Shown: positions 51,127 to 60,263 of the stretch, in pieces
Numbering within the stretch: the stretch's first letter is position 1
How the letters are laid out: every line of letters begins with the position of its first letter
DNA from: Roseateles depolymerans
GTDB taxonomy: Bacteria; Pseudomonadota; Gammaproteobacteria; Burkholderiales; Burkholderiaceae_C
DNA length: 64,000 bases
Direction of reading: 5' to 3'
Assembly (NCBI RefSeq): GCF_003387155.1
Contig: NZ_QUMT01000001.1
Coordinates: forward strand, 1,007,066 to 1,071,065
Notes under the pieces: generated by a model
Seen by the model: the letters and a program-made list of their open reading frames with translations, nothing else
Database searches by the model: none
Told to the model about the DNA's origin: nothing
Translations under genes and position numbers: made by a program

Positions 51127-52494
51127 ATGACGACCAGTTTCGACCCCACCACCATGGCCACCAACCTGGCCACCGCCTACACCCAGTCGGCGCAGAGCCT
51201 GATCACCGCGCAGACCAAGGCGGCCCAGGCGACTTCGACCGGCCTGACCAAGCTGCAGAGCGTGCTGAGCACGTTCAACACGGCCCTGTCCGGCCTGTCG
51301 TCCACGACCGGCAAGACGCTCACCCAGTACAGCGCCACGGCCAGCGACAGCAGCGTGCTGACCGCCACGGCCACCGGCAAGGCCCAGGCCACCAGCACGC
51401 CGCTGTTCGTGGAGCAACTGGCCACCACCCATCAGGTGGCCTTCCAGGACCTGCCCGCGGTGCCGGCGGGCCCGGGCAGCATGTCGGTGCAATTGGCCAA
51501 CGGCAGCGGTTTCAATGTCGACCTGGCCAGCGCCGATTCGGACGGTGACGGCACGCTGTCCCAATCCGAGATCGCCCGCGCGATCAACACCGCCGCCAAC
51601 GGCCAGGCCACCGCCATGGTGGTGACGGTGGGCGGCGCCACGCAGTTGCTGCTGACCTCCGGCGTCAGCGGCGCGGGCGGCAAGATCACCCTGGACACGT
51701 CCGGCCTGAGCGGCCCGCTCAAGACGGCCCTGGACGACACCACCAAACAGAAGCAACTGGTGGCGGCGCAGGACGCCGTGGTCTGGCTGGGCGCGCAGGG
51801 CGCCGGCGTGCGGCTGCAGCAATCGACCAATACGCTGACGGCCATCGACGGCGTCACGGTGACGCTGAAGAAGGCCCAGGCCACTGGCGACGCGCCGACC
51901 ACGCTCACCGTCTCCCGCGACGACAGCGCCACCGCCGGCAAGCTGCAGACCTTCGTGGATGCGTACAACTCGCTGTCCAAGGCCCTGAGCGACCTGACGG
52001 CCGTGGGCAGCGGCACCACCGCGTCCGGCACCTTCGCGTCCGACGCCGGCGTGCGGGCGCTGCGCGACCGCCTGTCCGGTCTGCTGCGGGCCGACTACGG
52101 CGGCTCCAACCTGCGCACGCTGGGCGTCAGCATCGACCGCTACGGCCAGCTGAGCCTGGACAGCGCCAAGCTGACCAAGGCCCTGACCGCGCAGCCGACC
52201 GCCCTGGACGACGTTTTGGGGTCGGCCGCGCTGTCCGCGCCGTCGGGCTTGCTCGGCGCTTTCGACAAGGCACTGGACGTGTGGACCGACACCGGCACCG
52301 GCCAGATCAAGTCTCGCCAGGCCACCGTCACCGCCCAGCAGAAGAGCCTGAGCGACCGCCAGACCCGTCTCGACAGCCAATACACCCAGGCCTACAACCG
52401 CTACCTCCAGCAGTTCACCGCACTGCAGAACCTGCAGTCGCAGCTGGCGGATACCGGCAGCCTGTTCGATTCCATCAGCGCATCCGCCTCATGA
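51127..52494 (+). CDS. fliD: flagellar filament cap protein FliD
   Basis: A 455-residue filament cap. The FliD N-terminal (SLITAQTKAAQATSTGLTKLQSVLSTF) and C-terminal (TFVDAYNSLSKALSDL, TLGVSIDRYGQLSLDSAKL) domains are present, ending in a heptad region (RLDSQYTQAYNRYLQQFTALQ). Between them at residues 137-148 there is a perfect EF-hand loop, D-S-D-G-D-G-T-L-S-Q-S-E. GGAGG lies 10 bases before the ATG; a 65-base gap precedes the gene. Confidence 0.94.
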   Translation: MTTSFDPTTMATNLATAYTQSAQSLITAQTKAAQATSTGLTKLQSVLSTFNTALSGLSSTTGKTLTQYSATASDSSVLTATATGKAQATSTPLFVEQLATTHQVAFQDLPAVPAGPGSMSVQLANGSGFNVDLASADSDGDGTLSQSEIARAINTAANGQATAMVVTVGGATQLLLTSGVSGAGGKITLDTSGLSGPLKTALDDTTKQKQLVAAQDAVVWLGAQGAGVRLQQSTNTLTAIDGVTVTLKKAQATGDAPTTLTVSRDDSATAGKLQTFVDAYNSLSKALSDLTAVGSGTTASGTFASDAGVRALRDRLSGLLRADYGGSNLRTLGVSIDRYGQLSLDSAKLTKALTAQPTALDDVLGSAALSAPSGLLGAFDKALDVWTDTGTGQIKSRQATVTAQQKSLSDRQTRLDSQYTQAYNRYLQQFTALQNLQSQLADTGSLFDSISASAS

Positions 52495-52877
52495 GCTACG
52501 ACGCCTACCAGAGCTACCAGGCTGTTCACCTGCATGCTCAGACTGCCCAAGCCTCCCCGCTCCAGCTGGTGCTGGTGCTGATGGACGGCCTGCTGGATGA
52601 ACTGGCCCGCGCACGCGCCCACATCGAAGCCCGGCGCTTCGAGCTGAAGGCCGCCAGCCTGGACAAGTGCGTGAGCATCATCAACGGGCTCTCCAGCGCC
52701 CTGGACCTGGAAGCGGGCGGCGAGGTGGTGCACAACCTGGCCCGTCTGTACGACTACTGCGCCGACCGGCTGTACCGGGCCGGCGTGGAAATGAACCCGG
52801 CAGTGGTGGACGAGGTGCAGCGCCTGCTGGGCCAGATCCGCGGCGGCTGGCAGGGCGTGATGGCCCGTCACGCATGA
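52491..52877 (+). CDS. fliS: flagellin export chaperone FliS
   Basis: A 128-residue helical protein starting MSYDAYQSYQAVHLHAQTAQ, with the FliS landmarks ASPLQLVLVLMDGLLDELARA and LDLEAGGEVVHNLARLYDY. It protects flagellin before export. Four-base overlaps with fliD and the next gene indicate coupled translation. Confidence 0.96.
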   Translation: MSYDAYQSYQAVHLHAQTAQASPLQLVLVLMDGLLDELARARAHIEARRFELKAASLDKCVSIINGLSSALDLEAGGEVVHNLARLYDYCADRLYRAGVEMNPAVVDEVQRLLGQIRGGWQGVMARHA

Positions 52878-53236
52878 GAAAGACGGCCATGCCCATCCCG
52901 GTTCCCGTCCCCACCACCCAGGCCGTGCCGGTCACCGGCCGTCTGCTGTCCCTGGGCGAGCGCCTGCGGGAAGCGGCCGCCAGCGGTCATTGGGCGGCGC
53001 TGGCCAGCATCGATGCGGAGCTGGCGCAGTTCCTGGCGCGCCTGGACGGGAAGCGGCTGGACATGAGCGAACGCAAGGCGCTGCGTGAACTGCAGGCCGT
53101 GCATGAGCAGGTGCGCAGCGATTGCAGCCATGAGCTTGAGCATGTGCGGCAGACGCTGGCGCAGATGCAGGAGCAGCGGGGCGGATGGTCCGCCTACGCG
53201 GAAAGTCAGGACTGGGGCACGGAGGCCAAGGCATGA
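52874..53236 (+). CDS. FliT-like flagellar chaperone
   Basis: A 120-residue, mainly helical protein, placed between fliS and fliK as fliT/lafD is in other clusters. The region GHWAALASIDAELAQFLARL, followed by a long helix to about 105, fits the four-helix FliT fold that binds FliD. Sequence similarity is weak, so the identity rests on position and profile. Confidence 0.7.
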   Translation: MRKTAMPIPVPVPTTQAVPVTGRLLSLGERLREAAASGHWAALASIDAELAQFLARLDGKRLDMSERKALRELQAVHEQVRSDCSHELEHVRQTLAQMQEQRGGWSAYAESQDWGTEAKA

Positions 53237-54660
53237 ACACGATGACCCCATTTGCAGTGGCGCAGGCAACGGCCGGACGTGGTGCGGCGGCTGATCTCAG
53301 CCGTGTGCCCCCCGCTCGCGAGACCCTCCGTGAAACCGCCCGCGAGGTGCAGCCCGAACGCGCGCTGCGTGCGGACCGCGAGGCCGACACCGCTCGCGAG
53401 ACGCGGCGCGGGTTCTCGGAGGCGATGGCGCAGCAGCGCCGCGCTGTGAGTGAAGACCGCGACAGCGATGCAGCGCGCGGCGCCGCCCGCACGCAGACGC
53501 ATGAGACGAGCCCTGTGGGCAGCGACGTGCCCGTGGCCTCATCGGCCCAGGCCGAGCAGGCGCCGCCGCCAGCAGCGCTGCCCATTCCTTCAGCGGCCGC
53601 CGACCCCAGTGCCCAGGAAGCACTTGCGCAAGCCGTGGCGTCCTTGCTGGACGGCACCGCACCGGCGAGTTCGGCTGTAACGGCCCTGGCGGACACGCTG
53701 GCCGCCGATGGCACGAACGCGGCGGCGCCATCCGACGTGGAAGGCAGCAGCGATGCTGCCGATGCTGCGCAGGACCCCTCCAGCAACGCGGCCCTTTCGG
53801 CCTGGCTGCTGCCGACCTTGCTGCCCACGGTCATGCCGCCGGCCCCCGCACTGGGCCCGGCTGCAGCGGCCTTCCTGAACGGCCAAGGCGCAAGCGCCAA
53901 CGCAGCCCCGGCCTCTGGCAACAACGAAGCCGGCGCCGGCGCGTCAGCCCTGCTGTCCGGCGCCGTGGCCGCCGATGCTGCGCAGCTGCTGAGTCTCAAG
54001 GCCCAGACCGCCGATGAACGGTTCGCGGACACCCCTGCGATCCGCGCCGCCGATGCATCGACCAGCACCGACACCTCCGCCTGGGCCGGCCTGCAGCGCT
54101 GGAGCGCCGCGATGATGGACGCGTCCAGCGCCGCGCTGTGGCCAACACCCGCGTCGGCCCGCAGCGTCAGCGATCACACCCTCACACTGCCGGACCAACG
54201 CCAGGACTGGCGCAGCAGCCTGATGCAGGCGCTGGGCGACCGTCTGCAATTGCAGGCCGTGCAGCGCAGCGAGCAGGCCCGCCTGCATCTGATGCCGCCG
54301 CAGCTGGGCCGCATCGAGATCGACATCCGCCAGCAGGGCGGCGCCTTGCAGGTGCAACTCAGCGCCACCCACGACGAAGTCCGCCAGCAACTGCGCCAGA
54401 TCGCCGAGCCGCTGCGTCAGGACCTGGTCCAGCGCCACACCGGCGACGTGTCGGTGCAGGTGGCCAGCGGTGCCCAGGCGGCCGGCGATGGCCGGGGCCG
54501 CGACGGCGCAGCGGGCGGCCAGGCGGGGCAAGGCCAGACGGGCCAGGGCCAGCCGCGCGACGCCCAGCGTCAGCCCGGCCGCGCCCTGACGGACGACGCA
54601 CGCGGCGCCGCCGGAGCCTTTGGCGACGCACTGGCCGGCCAGGCCCAGGCGCAGGTCTGA
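53233..54660 (+). CDS. fliK: flagellar hook-length control protein FliK
   Basis: A 475-residue protein. Residues 1-330 are Ala/Thr/Ser/Pro-rich and disordered, with a charged Arg/Glu region at 20-60, the ruler part. The C-terminal Flg_hook domain (about 340-420) contains RLHLMPPQLGRIEIDIRQQGG and VQLSATHDEVRQQL. The tail ends in Gly/Gln/Arg-rich repeats. It sets hook length and triggers the export switch through FlhB. Confidence 0.94.
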   Translation: MNTMTPFAVAQATAGRGAAADLSRVPPARETLRETAREVQPERALRADREADTARETRRGFSEAMAQQRRAVSEDRDSDAARGAARTQTHETSPVGSDVPVASSAQAEQAPPPAALPIPSAAADPSAQEALAQAVASLLDGTAPASSAVTALADTLAADGTNAAAPSDVEGSSDAADAAQDPSSNAALSAWLLPTLLPTVMPPAPALGPAAAAFLNGQGASANAAPASGNNEAGAGASALLSGAVAADAAQLLSLKAQTADERFADTPAIRAADASTSTDTSAWAGLQRWSAAMMDASSAALWPTPASARSVSDHTLTLPDQRQDWRSSLMQALGDRLQLQAVQRSEQARLHLMPPQLGRIEIDIRQQGGALQVQLSATHDEVRQQLRQIAEPLRQDLVQRHTGDVSVQVASGAQAAGDGRGRDGAAGGQAGQGQTGQGQPRDAQRQPGRALTDDARGAAGAFGDALAGQAQAQV

Positions 54661-54691
54661 GGCCCGGCCCCCGCATCAGGAGAACACCAGG

Positions 54692-55168
54692 ATGAACACC
54701 AAATCCAAACTCGTCGCCGTCATCGCAGGCGTGGCCCTGCTGGCCGCTGGCGGGGCCGGGGCGGCCGTGTGGTGGATGCAGTCGCATCGCGCCCATCCCG
54801 CCGGGGACGCCAAGGCCGAAGCGCCCAAGGAAGAGGTCAAGCCGGCACCGGACTACAAGTACGTGACGCTGGACAAGGTGCTGGTGATGCTGCGCGGCCC
54901 GAATGGCTCGGCGGTGTCGCACTACATGGCGGTGGACATCGTCTTCAAGGCCTTGCCCGAGCAGGAGAAGCGCACCAAGGAACATCTGCCGCTGCTGCGC
55001 ACGGTGGCGGTGAAGGCGCTGTCGGTGCACACGGTGGAAAGCGCCTCGGCCATGAGCGTGGAGGACTTCGCGCTGCTGCTGAACAAGGCCTACCAGGCCA
55101 GTTATGCCGCAGAGCGTCGCGAGCCCCCGTTCGCCGAAGCCCTGATCGGCAAGCTGATCATCGAATAA
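54692..55168 (+). CDS. fliL: flagellar basal-body protein FliL
   Basis: A 158-residue protein with one transmembrane segment at about 7-30, a short acidic-basic linker and a periplasmic domain. The stretch YKYVTLDKVLVMLRGPNGSAV and the end PFAEALIGKLIIE are typical FliL features. It stabilises the stator around the rotor. Confidence 0.9.
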   Translation: MNTKSKLVAVIAGVALLAAGGAGAAVWWMQSHRAHPAGDAKAEAPKEEVKPAPDYKYVTLDKVLVMLRGPNGSAVSHYMAVDIVFKALPEQEKRTKEHLPLLRTVAVKALSVHTVESASAMSVEDFALLLNKAYQASYAAERREPPFAEALIGKLIIE

Positions 55169-55179
55169 GGCCGAGCACC

Positions 55180-55893
55180 ATGCAACACGCCTACGCCGAA
55201 TGGGGAGCCGTTGCCTCCGCGGGCCTGAGCGCCGAGATCGAGCAGCGCGCGCTGCGCGAGTACGCGCCCCTGGTCAAGCGAGTGGTGCGTCAACTCTCGG
55301 CGCAGGCCAGCGCGGTGATGGACCGGGAAGACATGGAGCAGATCGGCCTGATGGGCCTGCTGGAAGCGCTGCGCCGCTACGGCCCGCCGGATGCCGGATT
55401 CGGCAGCTTCGCGGCGCTGCGGGTGCGCGGCGCCATCCTGGATGAACTGCGCCGGCAGGACTGGCGTCCGCGCACCGTCCGTCAGGACAGCCACAAGCAG
55501 CGCGATGCCCTGCGGGCGCTCACCCGCACGCTGGGCCGCGAGCCGACCGAGGCCGAGATCCTGCAGCACCTGAAGCTGAGCCCGCAGGCCTACCAGGAGT
55601 TCCTGCAGGCCGAGGTGGCGGAGGAGCTGGCCAGCTTCGACGAACTGGTGGAAGACCTGGCCCAACTGCCCAGCGAGCAGCGCAGCCCGGAAGCACAGCT
55701 GATGGTGACGCGCTCCATCGCCCAGGCGCTGTCCGCGCTGAATGAGCGGGAGCAGAAGGTCATCCAGCTCTATTACGAATTCGACGCCAGCCTCAAGGAG
55801 ATCGCCGCCGTGCTCGATCTCACCGAGGCCCGTGTGTCCCAGATCAACAAGGCCGCACTCGCCAAGATGCGCGCCCATCTCCAGCGAGGCTGA
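55180..55893 (+). CDS. fliA: RNA polymerase sigma28 factor (FliA/LafS type)
   Basis: A 237-residue sigma factor of the FliA class. Region 2: YAPLVKRVVRQLSAQASAVMDREDMEQIGLMGL; region 3: REPTEAEILQHLKL; region 4: ALSALNEREQKVIQLYYEFDASLKEIAAVL with the helix-turn-helix ending SQINKAALAKM. It directs late flagellar genes and is inhibited by FlgM, whose gene follows motAB. The presence of an own sigma28 is a mark of an independent lateral system. Confidence 0.96.
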   Translation: MQHAYAEWGAVASAGLSAEIEQRALREYAPLVKRVVRQLSAQASAVMDREDMEQIGLMGLLEALRRYGPPDAGFGSFAALRVRGAILDELRRQDWRPRTVRQDSHKQRDALRALTRTLGREPTEAEILQHLKLSPQAYQEFLQAEVAEELASFDELVEDLAQLPSEQRSPEAQLMVTRSIAQALSALNEREQKVIQLYYEFDASLKEIAAVLDLTEARVSQINKAALAKMRAHLQRG

Positions 55894-55895
55894 TC

Positions 55896-56834
55896 GTGCA
55901 ACCCTTTGTCGGAATTCTCATCGTCCTGGGCTGTGTTTTCGGCGGCTTCATGCTGCATGGCGGCAGCTTCAGGGTCATCTGGCAGCCGGTGGAGCTGCTG
56001 ATCATCGTGGGGGCCGCTGTCGGCGCCATCGTGCTGGGCAACCCGCGCCATGTGCTGTCGGAGATGCTGTGGCAGCTCAAGAAGCTGGTCAAGCGCGACC
56101 ACCACGGCCAGGAGTTCCAGCGCCAACTGCTGCTGCTGATGTACGAGCTGCTGCAGGCGGCCTCCGGCGGGCTCAAGGCCCTGGACGCCCACGTGGAAGC
56201 CCCGCAGCAGAGCCCGCTGTTCCAGCGTTATCCGCTGATCCTGAACGACCCCAAGCTGCTGCACTTCATCGTGGACAACTTCCGCCTGATGGCCATGGGC
56301 AAGATCAGCGCGCATGAGCTGGAAGGCGTGCTGGAGCAGGAGCTCGATGCCATCCAGGAAGAGCTGACGCAGCCGTCCCGCTCGCTGCACAAGATTGCCG
56401 AGGCCATGCCGGGCTTCGGCATCCTGGCAGCGGTGCTGGGCATCGTCATGGCCATGAACAACGTGGCGGAAGGCGCCAGCACCGGCGAGATCGCCGTCAT
56501 GGTGGCCGCCGCCATGGTCGGTACCTTCATCGGCATCTTCTTCTGCTACGGCGTGCTGGACCCCATCTCCAACATGATGAAGCAGCTGGTGCATGAAGAG
56601 CTGGCTTCGCTGGAATCGGTCAAGGTGGTGCTGGTGACCCACGTGGCGGGCAAGCCGCCGCTGCTGGCCATCGATGCCGGCCGCCGCCTGGTGCAGCTCA
56701 ACATCAAGCCGACCTTCGTGCAGCTGGAGTCGTGGATCGACGCGCTCAACGGCAAGCAGGACGGCGCCGACAGCAGCACGCCGCGCCGCCGCGCCAGCGA
56801 CCGCGCACCGGAAGGGGAGCGCCGTGCAGCCTGA
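55896..56834 (+). CDS. motA: flagellar stator protein MotA
   Basis: A 312-residue stator protein with four hydrophobic segments, starting at a GTG two bases after the fliA stop. The motif PGFGILAAVLGIVMAMNN and the last pair MVGTFIGIFFCYGVLDP are conserved MotA features. The C-terminal tail is basic and disordered. Overlaps motB by 11 bases. Confidence 0.95.
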   Translation: MQPFVGILIVLGCVFGGFMLHGGSFRVIWQPVELLIIVGAAVGAIVLGNPRHVLSEMLWQLKKLVKRDHHGQEFQRQLLLLMYELLQAASGGLKALDAHVEAPQQSPLFQRYPLILNDPKLLHFIVDNFRLMAMGKISAHELEGVLEQELDAIQEELTQPSRSLHKIAEAMPGFGILAAVLGIVMAMNNVAEGASTGEIAVMVAAAMVGTFIGIFFCYGVLDPISNMMKQLVHEELASLESVKVVLVTHVAGKPPLLAIDAGRRLVQLNIKPTFVQLESWIDALNGKQDGADSSTPRRRASDRAPEGERRAA

Positions 56835-57780
56835 AGTCGTCAGCCTCAAGCCCGCGCGCGGCGACCATCAGACGGTCGTCAAGCGGGTCTCGCGCAAACA
56901 TGAGGACGAAGGCCATGGCGGCGCCTGGAAGGTCGCGTTTGCCGACTTCTGCCTGGCGCTGCTGTGCCTGTTCCTGGTGCTGTGGCTGCTGGCCTCGCGC
57001 AATTCCGAACGCATGCAGGTGGTGCTGCAAAACGCCGGCGCCAACCTGATCGAGGACGGCCAGGGCCTGACCAATTCGCTGGCCGCCGGGTCGCGCGGCA
57101 GCATGATCGAGCGCAATCCGGTGCCCTCGCGCAGTGAAGATCCGAATCCGGGCGACCCGACCCATGGACCGTCCGACGCCCGCGTGGGCAAGCCCAGCCT
57201 GGAGTCGCCGGAGCAACTGCAGGCGCTGGCACGCCGCATTGCGGGGCTGGCGGCGGAAGAGGGGCTGGAAGGCCATCTGCGCACCGCCGTCACCGCGCAG
57301 GGCCTGCGGCTTCAGCTGCATGACACCGAGTCCAGCGGCATGTTCGAGCGCGGCAGCGCGCTGCCGTCGCCGCGGCTGCGGGCGCTGCTGCGCAAGCTGG
57401 GCCCGCTGCTGGCGGAGGTGCGCAACCAGGTGCTGATCGTCGGCCACACCGATGCCACCGCCTACCAGGACAAGGCCCCCGGCGCCTTCACCAACTGGGC
57501 CCTGTCCAGCCACCGCGCCATGGCGGCGCGGCATGAGCTGCTGCTGGGCGGCATGCCCGAAGCGTCGGTGCTGCAGGTCAGCGGCATGGCCGATGCGGCG
57601 CCGCTGGACACGAACGATCCCAAGTCCCCGGTGAACCGCCGTATCGAACTGATGCTGCTCACCAGCGCCCAGTCCCGCGCCATCGCCGGCATGTACGGCC
57701 CTGGCGACTGGACGCGCACGCCGGTGGACCCCGCCGAACAGGTCCGCGGCTTCTCGCACGCGCCAACGGCGGCGCGGTGA
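56824..57780 (+). CDS. motB: flagellar stator protein MotB
   Basis: A 318-residue peptidoglycan-bound stator starting at a GTG, with GGGGAG upstream. Residues 35-55 are the single transmembrane segment (WKVAFADFCLALLCLFLVLW) with the ion-carrying Asp41. The C-terminal OmpA-like domain includes VLIVGHTDATAYQDKAPG and NRRIELML. The N-terminal motifs (GHGGAWKVAFADF) match proton-type MotB. Confidence 0.95.
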   Translation: MQPEVVSLKPARGDHQTVVKRVSRKHEDEGHGGAWKVAFADFCLALLCLFLVLWLLASRNSERMQVVLQNAGANLIEDGQGLTNSLAAGSRGSMIERNPVPSRSEDPNPGDPTHGPSDARVGKPSLESPEQLQALARRIAGLAAEEGLEGHLRTAVTAQGLRLQLHDTESSGMFERGSALPSPRLRALLRKLGPLLAEVRNQVLIVGHTDATAYQDKAPGAFTNWALSSHRAMAARHELLLGGMPEASVLQVSGMADAAPLDTNDPKSPVNRRIELMLLTSAQSRAIAGMYGPGDWTRTPVDPAEQVRGFSHAPTAAR

Positions 57781-57789
57781 GGAGCAGCC

Positions 57790-58098
57790 ATGAAAACCAA
57801 GTCCAAAGGTGATCGCATGAGAGTCACAAGCAACGGCCCCTTGAATCCGGTGACGGGCGCCGGCGGCGTGTCGGCCGAGACCCCGGTCGCGGGCCCGCAG
57901 GGCGCCAGCCCGGCGATGCAGGCGGCGGCGCTGGAATCCGATGCGCTCAAGCCCGCGCAGGCGGCGTTGGCCGCGATGCCGGAAGTGGATGAGGTGAAGG
58001 TCGCGGCGCTGCGCGATGCGCTGGCCAATGGCGAGATCCGGTTCGACGCGAACCGGCTGGCCCAGCTGATCCAGCGTTTCCACGGAGGCCGGGCATGA
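57790..58098 (+). CDS. flgM: anti-sigma28 factor FlgM
   Basis: A 102-residue protein. The C-terminal half EVDEVKVAALRDALANGEIRFDANRLAQLI is the FlgM sigma28-binding helix pattern. The N-terminal half is Ala/Gly/Pro-rich and disordered. GGAG lies before the ATG. It holds the local FliA inactive until it is exported through the completed hook. Confidence 0.94.
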   Translation: MKTKSKGDRMRVTSNGPLNPVTGAGGVSAETPVAGPQGASPAMQAAALESDALKPAQAALAAMPEVDEVKVAALRDALANGEIRFDANRLAQLIQRFHGGRA

Positions 58099-58562
58099 GC
58101 GCGGTGATGTCGTCGATGGTGCGGCCGGGCGCCGACAGCCCCGCGGCAGTGATGCTGCGGCAGCTCACCGACGGCCTGCGGCAGGACCTGGCCGCTTATG
58201 ACGACCTGCGGGAGCTGCTGAATCAGCAATTCAATGCGGCACTCAAGCACGACGCCGACCAGATGAGCGAGCTCTCCGCGCGCATCCTGACCCAGGTGGC
58301 CACGCTGGATGTGCAGCGGGCTCGTCGCCGGGACCTGCTGGTGTCGCTGCTGGGCAGTGCGGTGGAGCCGTCGGTGCGCACGCTGCTGCAGCGTTTGCCG
58401 GCCAGCGCGGCCCAGCCGATTGCCGTGTTGTGGCGGGCGCTGGAACAGGCCCTGACGGCCTGCAAGACGCTCAACCTGCGCAACTGCCAGCTGATCACCG
58501 AGCAGCAGGCCCTGATGCAGCAGCTGATGGGGCGTGAGGAGCATGTGTATGCGCAGCGCTGA
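58095..58562 (+). CDS. flgN: flagellar export chaperone FlgN
   Basis: A 155-residue, mainly helical protein overlapping flgM by four bases. The mixture of LLNQQFNAALKHDADQMSELS and the C-terminal region with LRNCQLITEQQALMQQLMG matches FlgN, the chaperone for hook-filament junction proteins FlgK and FlgL. The pairing flgM-flgN is standard. Confidence 0.9.
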   Translation: MSAVMSSMVRPGADSPAAVMLRQLTDGLRQDLAAYDDLRELLNQQFNAALKHDADQMSELSARILTQVATLDVQRARRRDLLVSLLGSAVEPSVRTLLQRLPASAAQPIAVLWRALEQALTACKTLNLRNCQLITEQQALMQQLMGREEHVYAQR

Positions 58563-59484
58563 TCTGAACGCCGGCGAGTTTCCCGCCTTGCCGTCGGTGC
58601 GCGGCGGCGGCGCGTCGTCGGGTGCCGTGCGCATGGCGGTGGGAGCGACGCCGATGACGTCGGCCGGTGCGGACACGCCGCGCTTTGGAGCGCTCTATCA
58701 GCAGCTTCAGCGCGAGGTGACGCGCTACATCGAACAGGGCAGCGAAGGCGGCGGCAGTCTGTCGCCGGAAGGTGCCTGGCGTCGGCAGCAATTGCTCGCA
58801 GGGCCAGCCTCGAGCGGTGACCTGAAGGGCGCGATGCTCGGCGGGCTGGCCGGCGGCTCTGCATTGCTGGACGAGACGGTCGCGACCTCCGCACTGCGAG
58901 CAGCCGGCGTGGGCGGCGTCCCCGCAGCGACGCCCGCGCAGCAGCAGGCCTTCGTGAACGAGGTGTTGCCGCTGGCCCGGCAGGCTGCGGACCGTCTGGG
59001 TGTGGCGCCGGAAGTGCTCACGGCCCAGGCGGCGCTGGAAACCGGATGGGGCCGCTCGCCGATCCGTCGCGGCGACGGCAGCAGCAGCCACAACTTCTTT
59101 GGCATCAAGGCTGGCAGCGGCTGGTCGGGTGAGGTGACGGTGGCGTCCACCACCGAGGTGGAGGCGGGGCAGGCCGTGTCGCGCGAGGCCAGCTTCCGGG
59201 CCTACGCCTCGCCGGCGCAGTCCTTCCAGGATCTGGCCAGCCTGATCGGCGGCAGCCCGCGTTACCAGGCGGCGCTGGGCACGGGTGCGGACGCTCGCGC
59301 CTATGGTCAGGCGCTCCAACGCGGCGGTTATGCCACTGATCCGGCCTATGCAGACAAGCTGGCCGCTGTGGCGGCGCGTGTGACTGCCCCGTCGGCGCCC
59401 CATCCGGCAGCCCGTGCAGCGACCGGTCCGGCGACCGCTTCGGCGACGGGACCCACGGCTCGCACCGAAGGAGGCGCGCCATGA
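58549..59484 (+). CDS. flagellar peptidoglycan hydrolase, FlgJ C-domain type
   Basis: A 311-residue protein. Residues about 120-280 are a glucosaminidase domain, with the catalytic Glu in AQAALETGWGRSP and motifs HNFFGIKAGSGWSG and FRAYASPAQSFQDL. The N-terminal 110 residues do not show the rod-binding sequence of canonical FlgJ. ATG at 58549 has AGGAG seven bases upstream and overlaps flgN by 14 bases. It likely opens the cell wall for the rod, so it replaces only the muramidase part of FlgJ. Confidence 0.85.
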   Translation: MRSADLNAGEFPALPSVRGGGASSGAVRMAVGATPMTSAGADTPRFGALYQQLQREVTRYIEQGSEGGGSLSPEGAWRRQQLLAGPASSGDLKGAMLGGLAGGSALLDETVATSALRAAGVGGVPAATPAQQQAFVNEVLPLARQAADRLGVAPEVLTAQAALETGWGRSPIRRGDGSSSHNFFGIKAGSGWSGEVTVASTTEVEAGQAVSREASFRAYASPAQSFQDLASLIGGSPRYQAALGTGADARAYGQALQRGGYATDPAYADKLAAVAARVTAPSAPHPAARAATGPATASATGPTARTEGGAP

Positions 59485-59558
59485 GCGGTCATTCCGTCGA
59501 CGCCGTCCATGTGAGCGTCCCGGTGATCGCTGCAGCAGGCACGCCAGCCCGCGACGCT

Positions 59559-60263
59559 TCAGCGCAGCTCGGCCGGCTCCACCAGTCCCGTCTCCAGCAC
59601 CCGTGCCTGGATGATGCGGCCGCTGTTGAGGTTGCGCACCCGGATCACCGCCTGGCGGGCACCGCTGTCCAGTGCCTCGCCCTGGCCTTCCACGCGCACG
59701 CCGTCACGGCTGGCCAGGATGCGGACCGCGTCGCCGCGTCGCACGATGACTGCCGCCACCAGCAGGCGCTTTTGCAGCACCTGGCCCGGGCGCAGGCTGG
59801 TGCGAGCGGCCAGGCCCGTGTCCAGGGTGGACAAGGCATCAAGGGTCTGGCTGATGTCGCGGCGCTGCAGTTGCACGTCCGCCTCGCCGACGGCTTGACC
59901 GGTGTTGACCGACTGGGTCATCACCAGCACCTCCGCGCTAAGCGTGGCGCGCAGCAGGTAGTCCTGCGGCGGCACCTTGGCGCTGTCGTCCACGCAGCGG
60001 GCCACCAGGCGGATGCGGCTGAGGCTGCGGCTGTCCTGCAGGGCAATGTCCCAGCCGGCCGGGCAGGCGGGCCGGGCGCGCGGCGAGGGCTGGGTCAACT
60101 GCACTTCCGCGGCCAGCAGGCCGGCCTGGTCGGCCTGGTCCAGCAGCGCACGGCGGGCGGTCTCCACCACCTGGCTGTCCAGGTCGGCGGTGGCCGCCGG
60201 CAATGCCGCCAGGGCGCCTGTCATTGAGGCCAGCAGGCCAACGAAAAGAAGGGGAACTCGCAT
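59559..60263 (-). CDS. flgA: P-ring assembly chaperone FlgA
   Basis: A 234-residue periplasmic protein with signal peptide MRVPLLFVGLLASMTGALAA. The SAF-like domain at about 115-175 (GQAVGEADVQLQRRDISQ, RTSLRPGQVLQKRLL) and the closing GEALDSGARQAVIRVRNLNSGRIIQARV are FlgA features. It is transcribed opposite to all its neighbours in the rightward block. The start codon at 60263 overlaps the start codon of divergent flgB; an ATG two codons upstream is also possible. Confidence 0.9.
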   Translation of the reverse strand: MRVPLLFVGLLASMTGALAALPAATADLDSQVVETARRALLDQADQAGLLAAEVQLTQPSPRARPACPAGWDIALQDSRSLSRIRLVARCVDDSAKVPPQDYLLRATLSAEVLVMTQSVNTGQAVGEADVQLQRRDISQTLDALSTLDTGLAARTSLRPGQVLQKRLLVAAVIVRRGDAVRILASRDGVRVEGQGEALDSGARQAVIRVRNLNSGRIIQARVLETGLVEPAELR

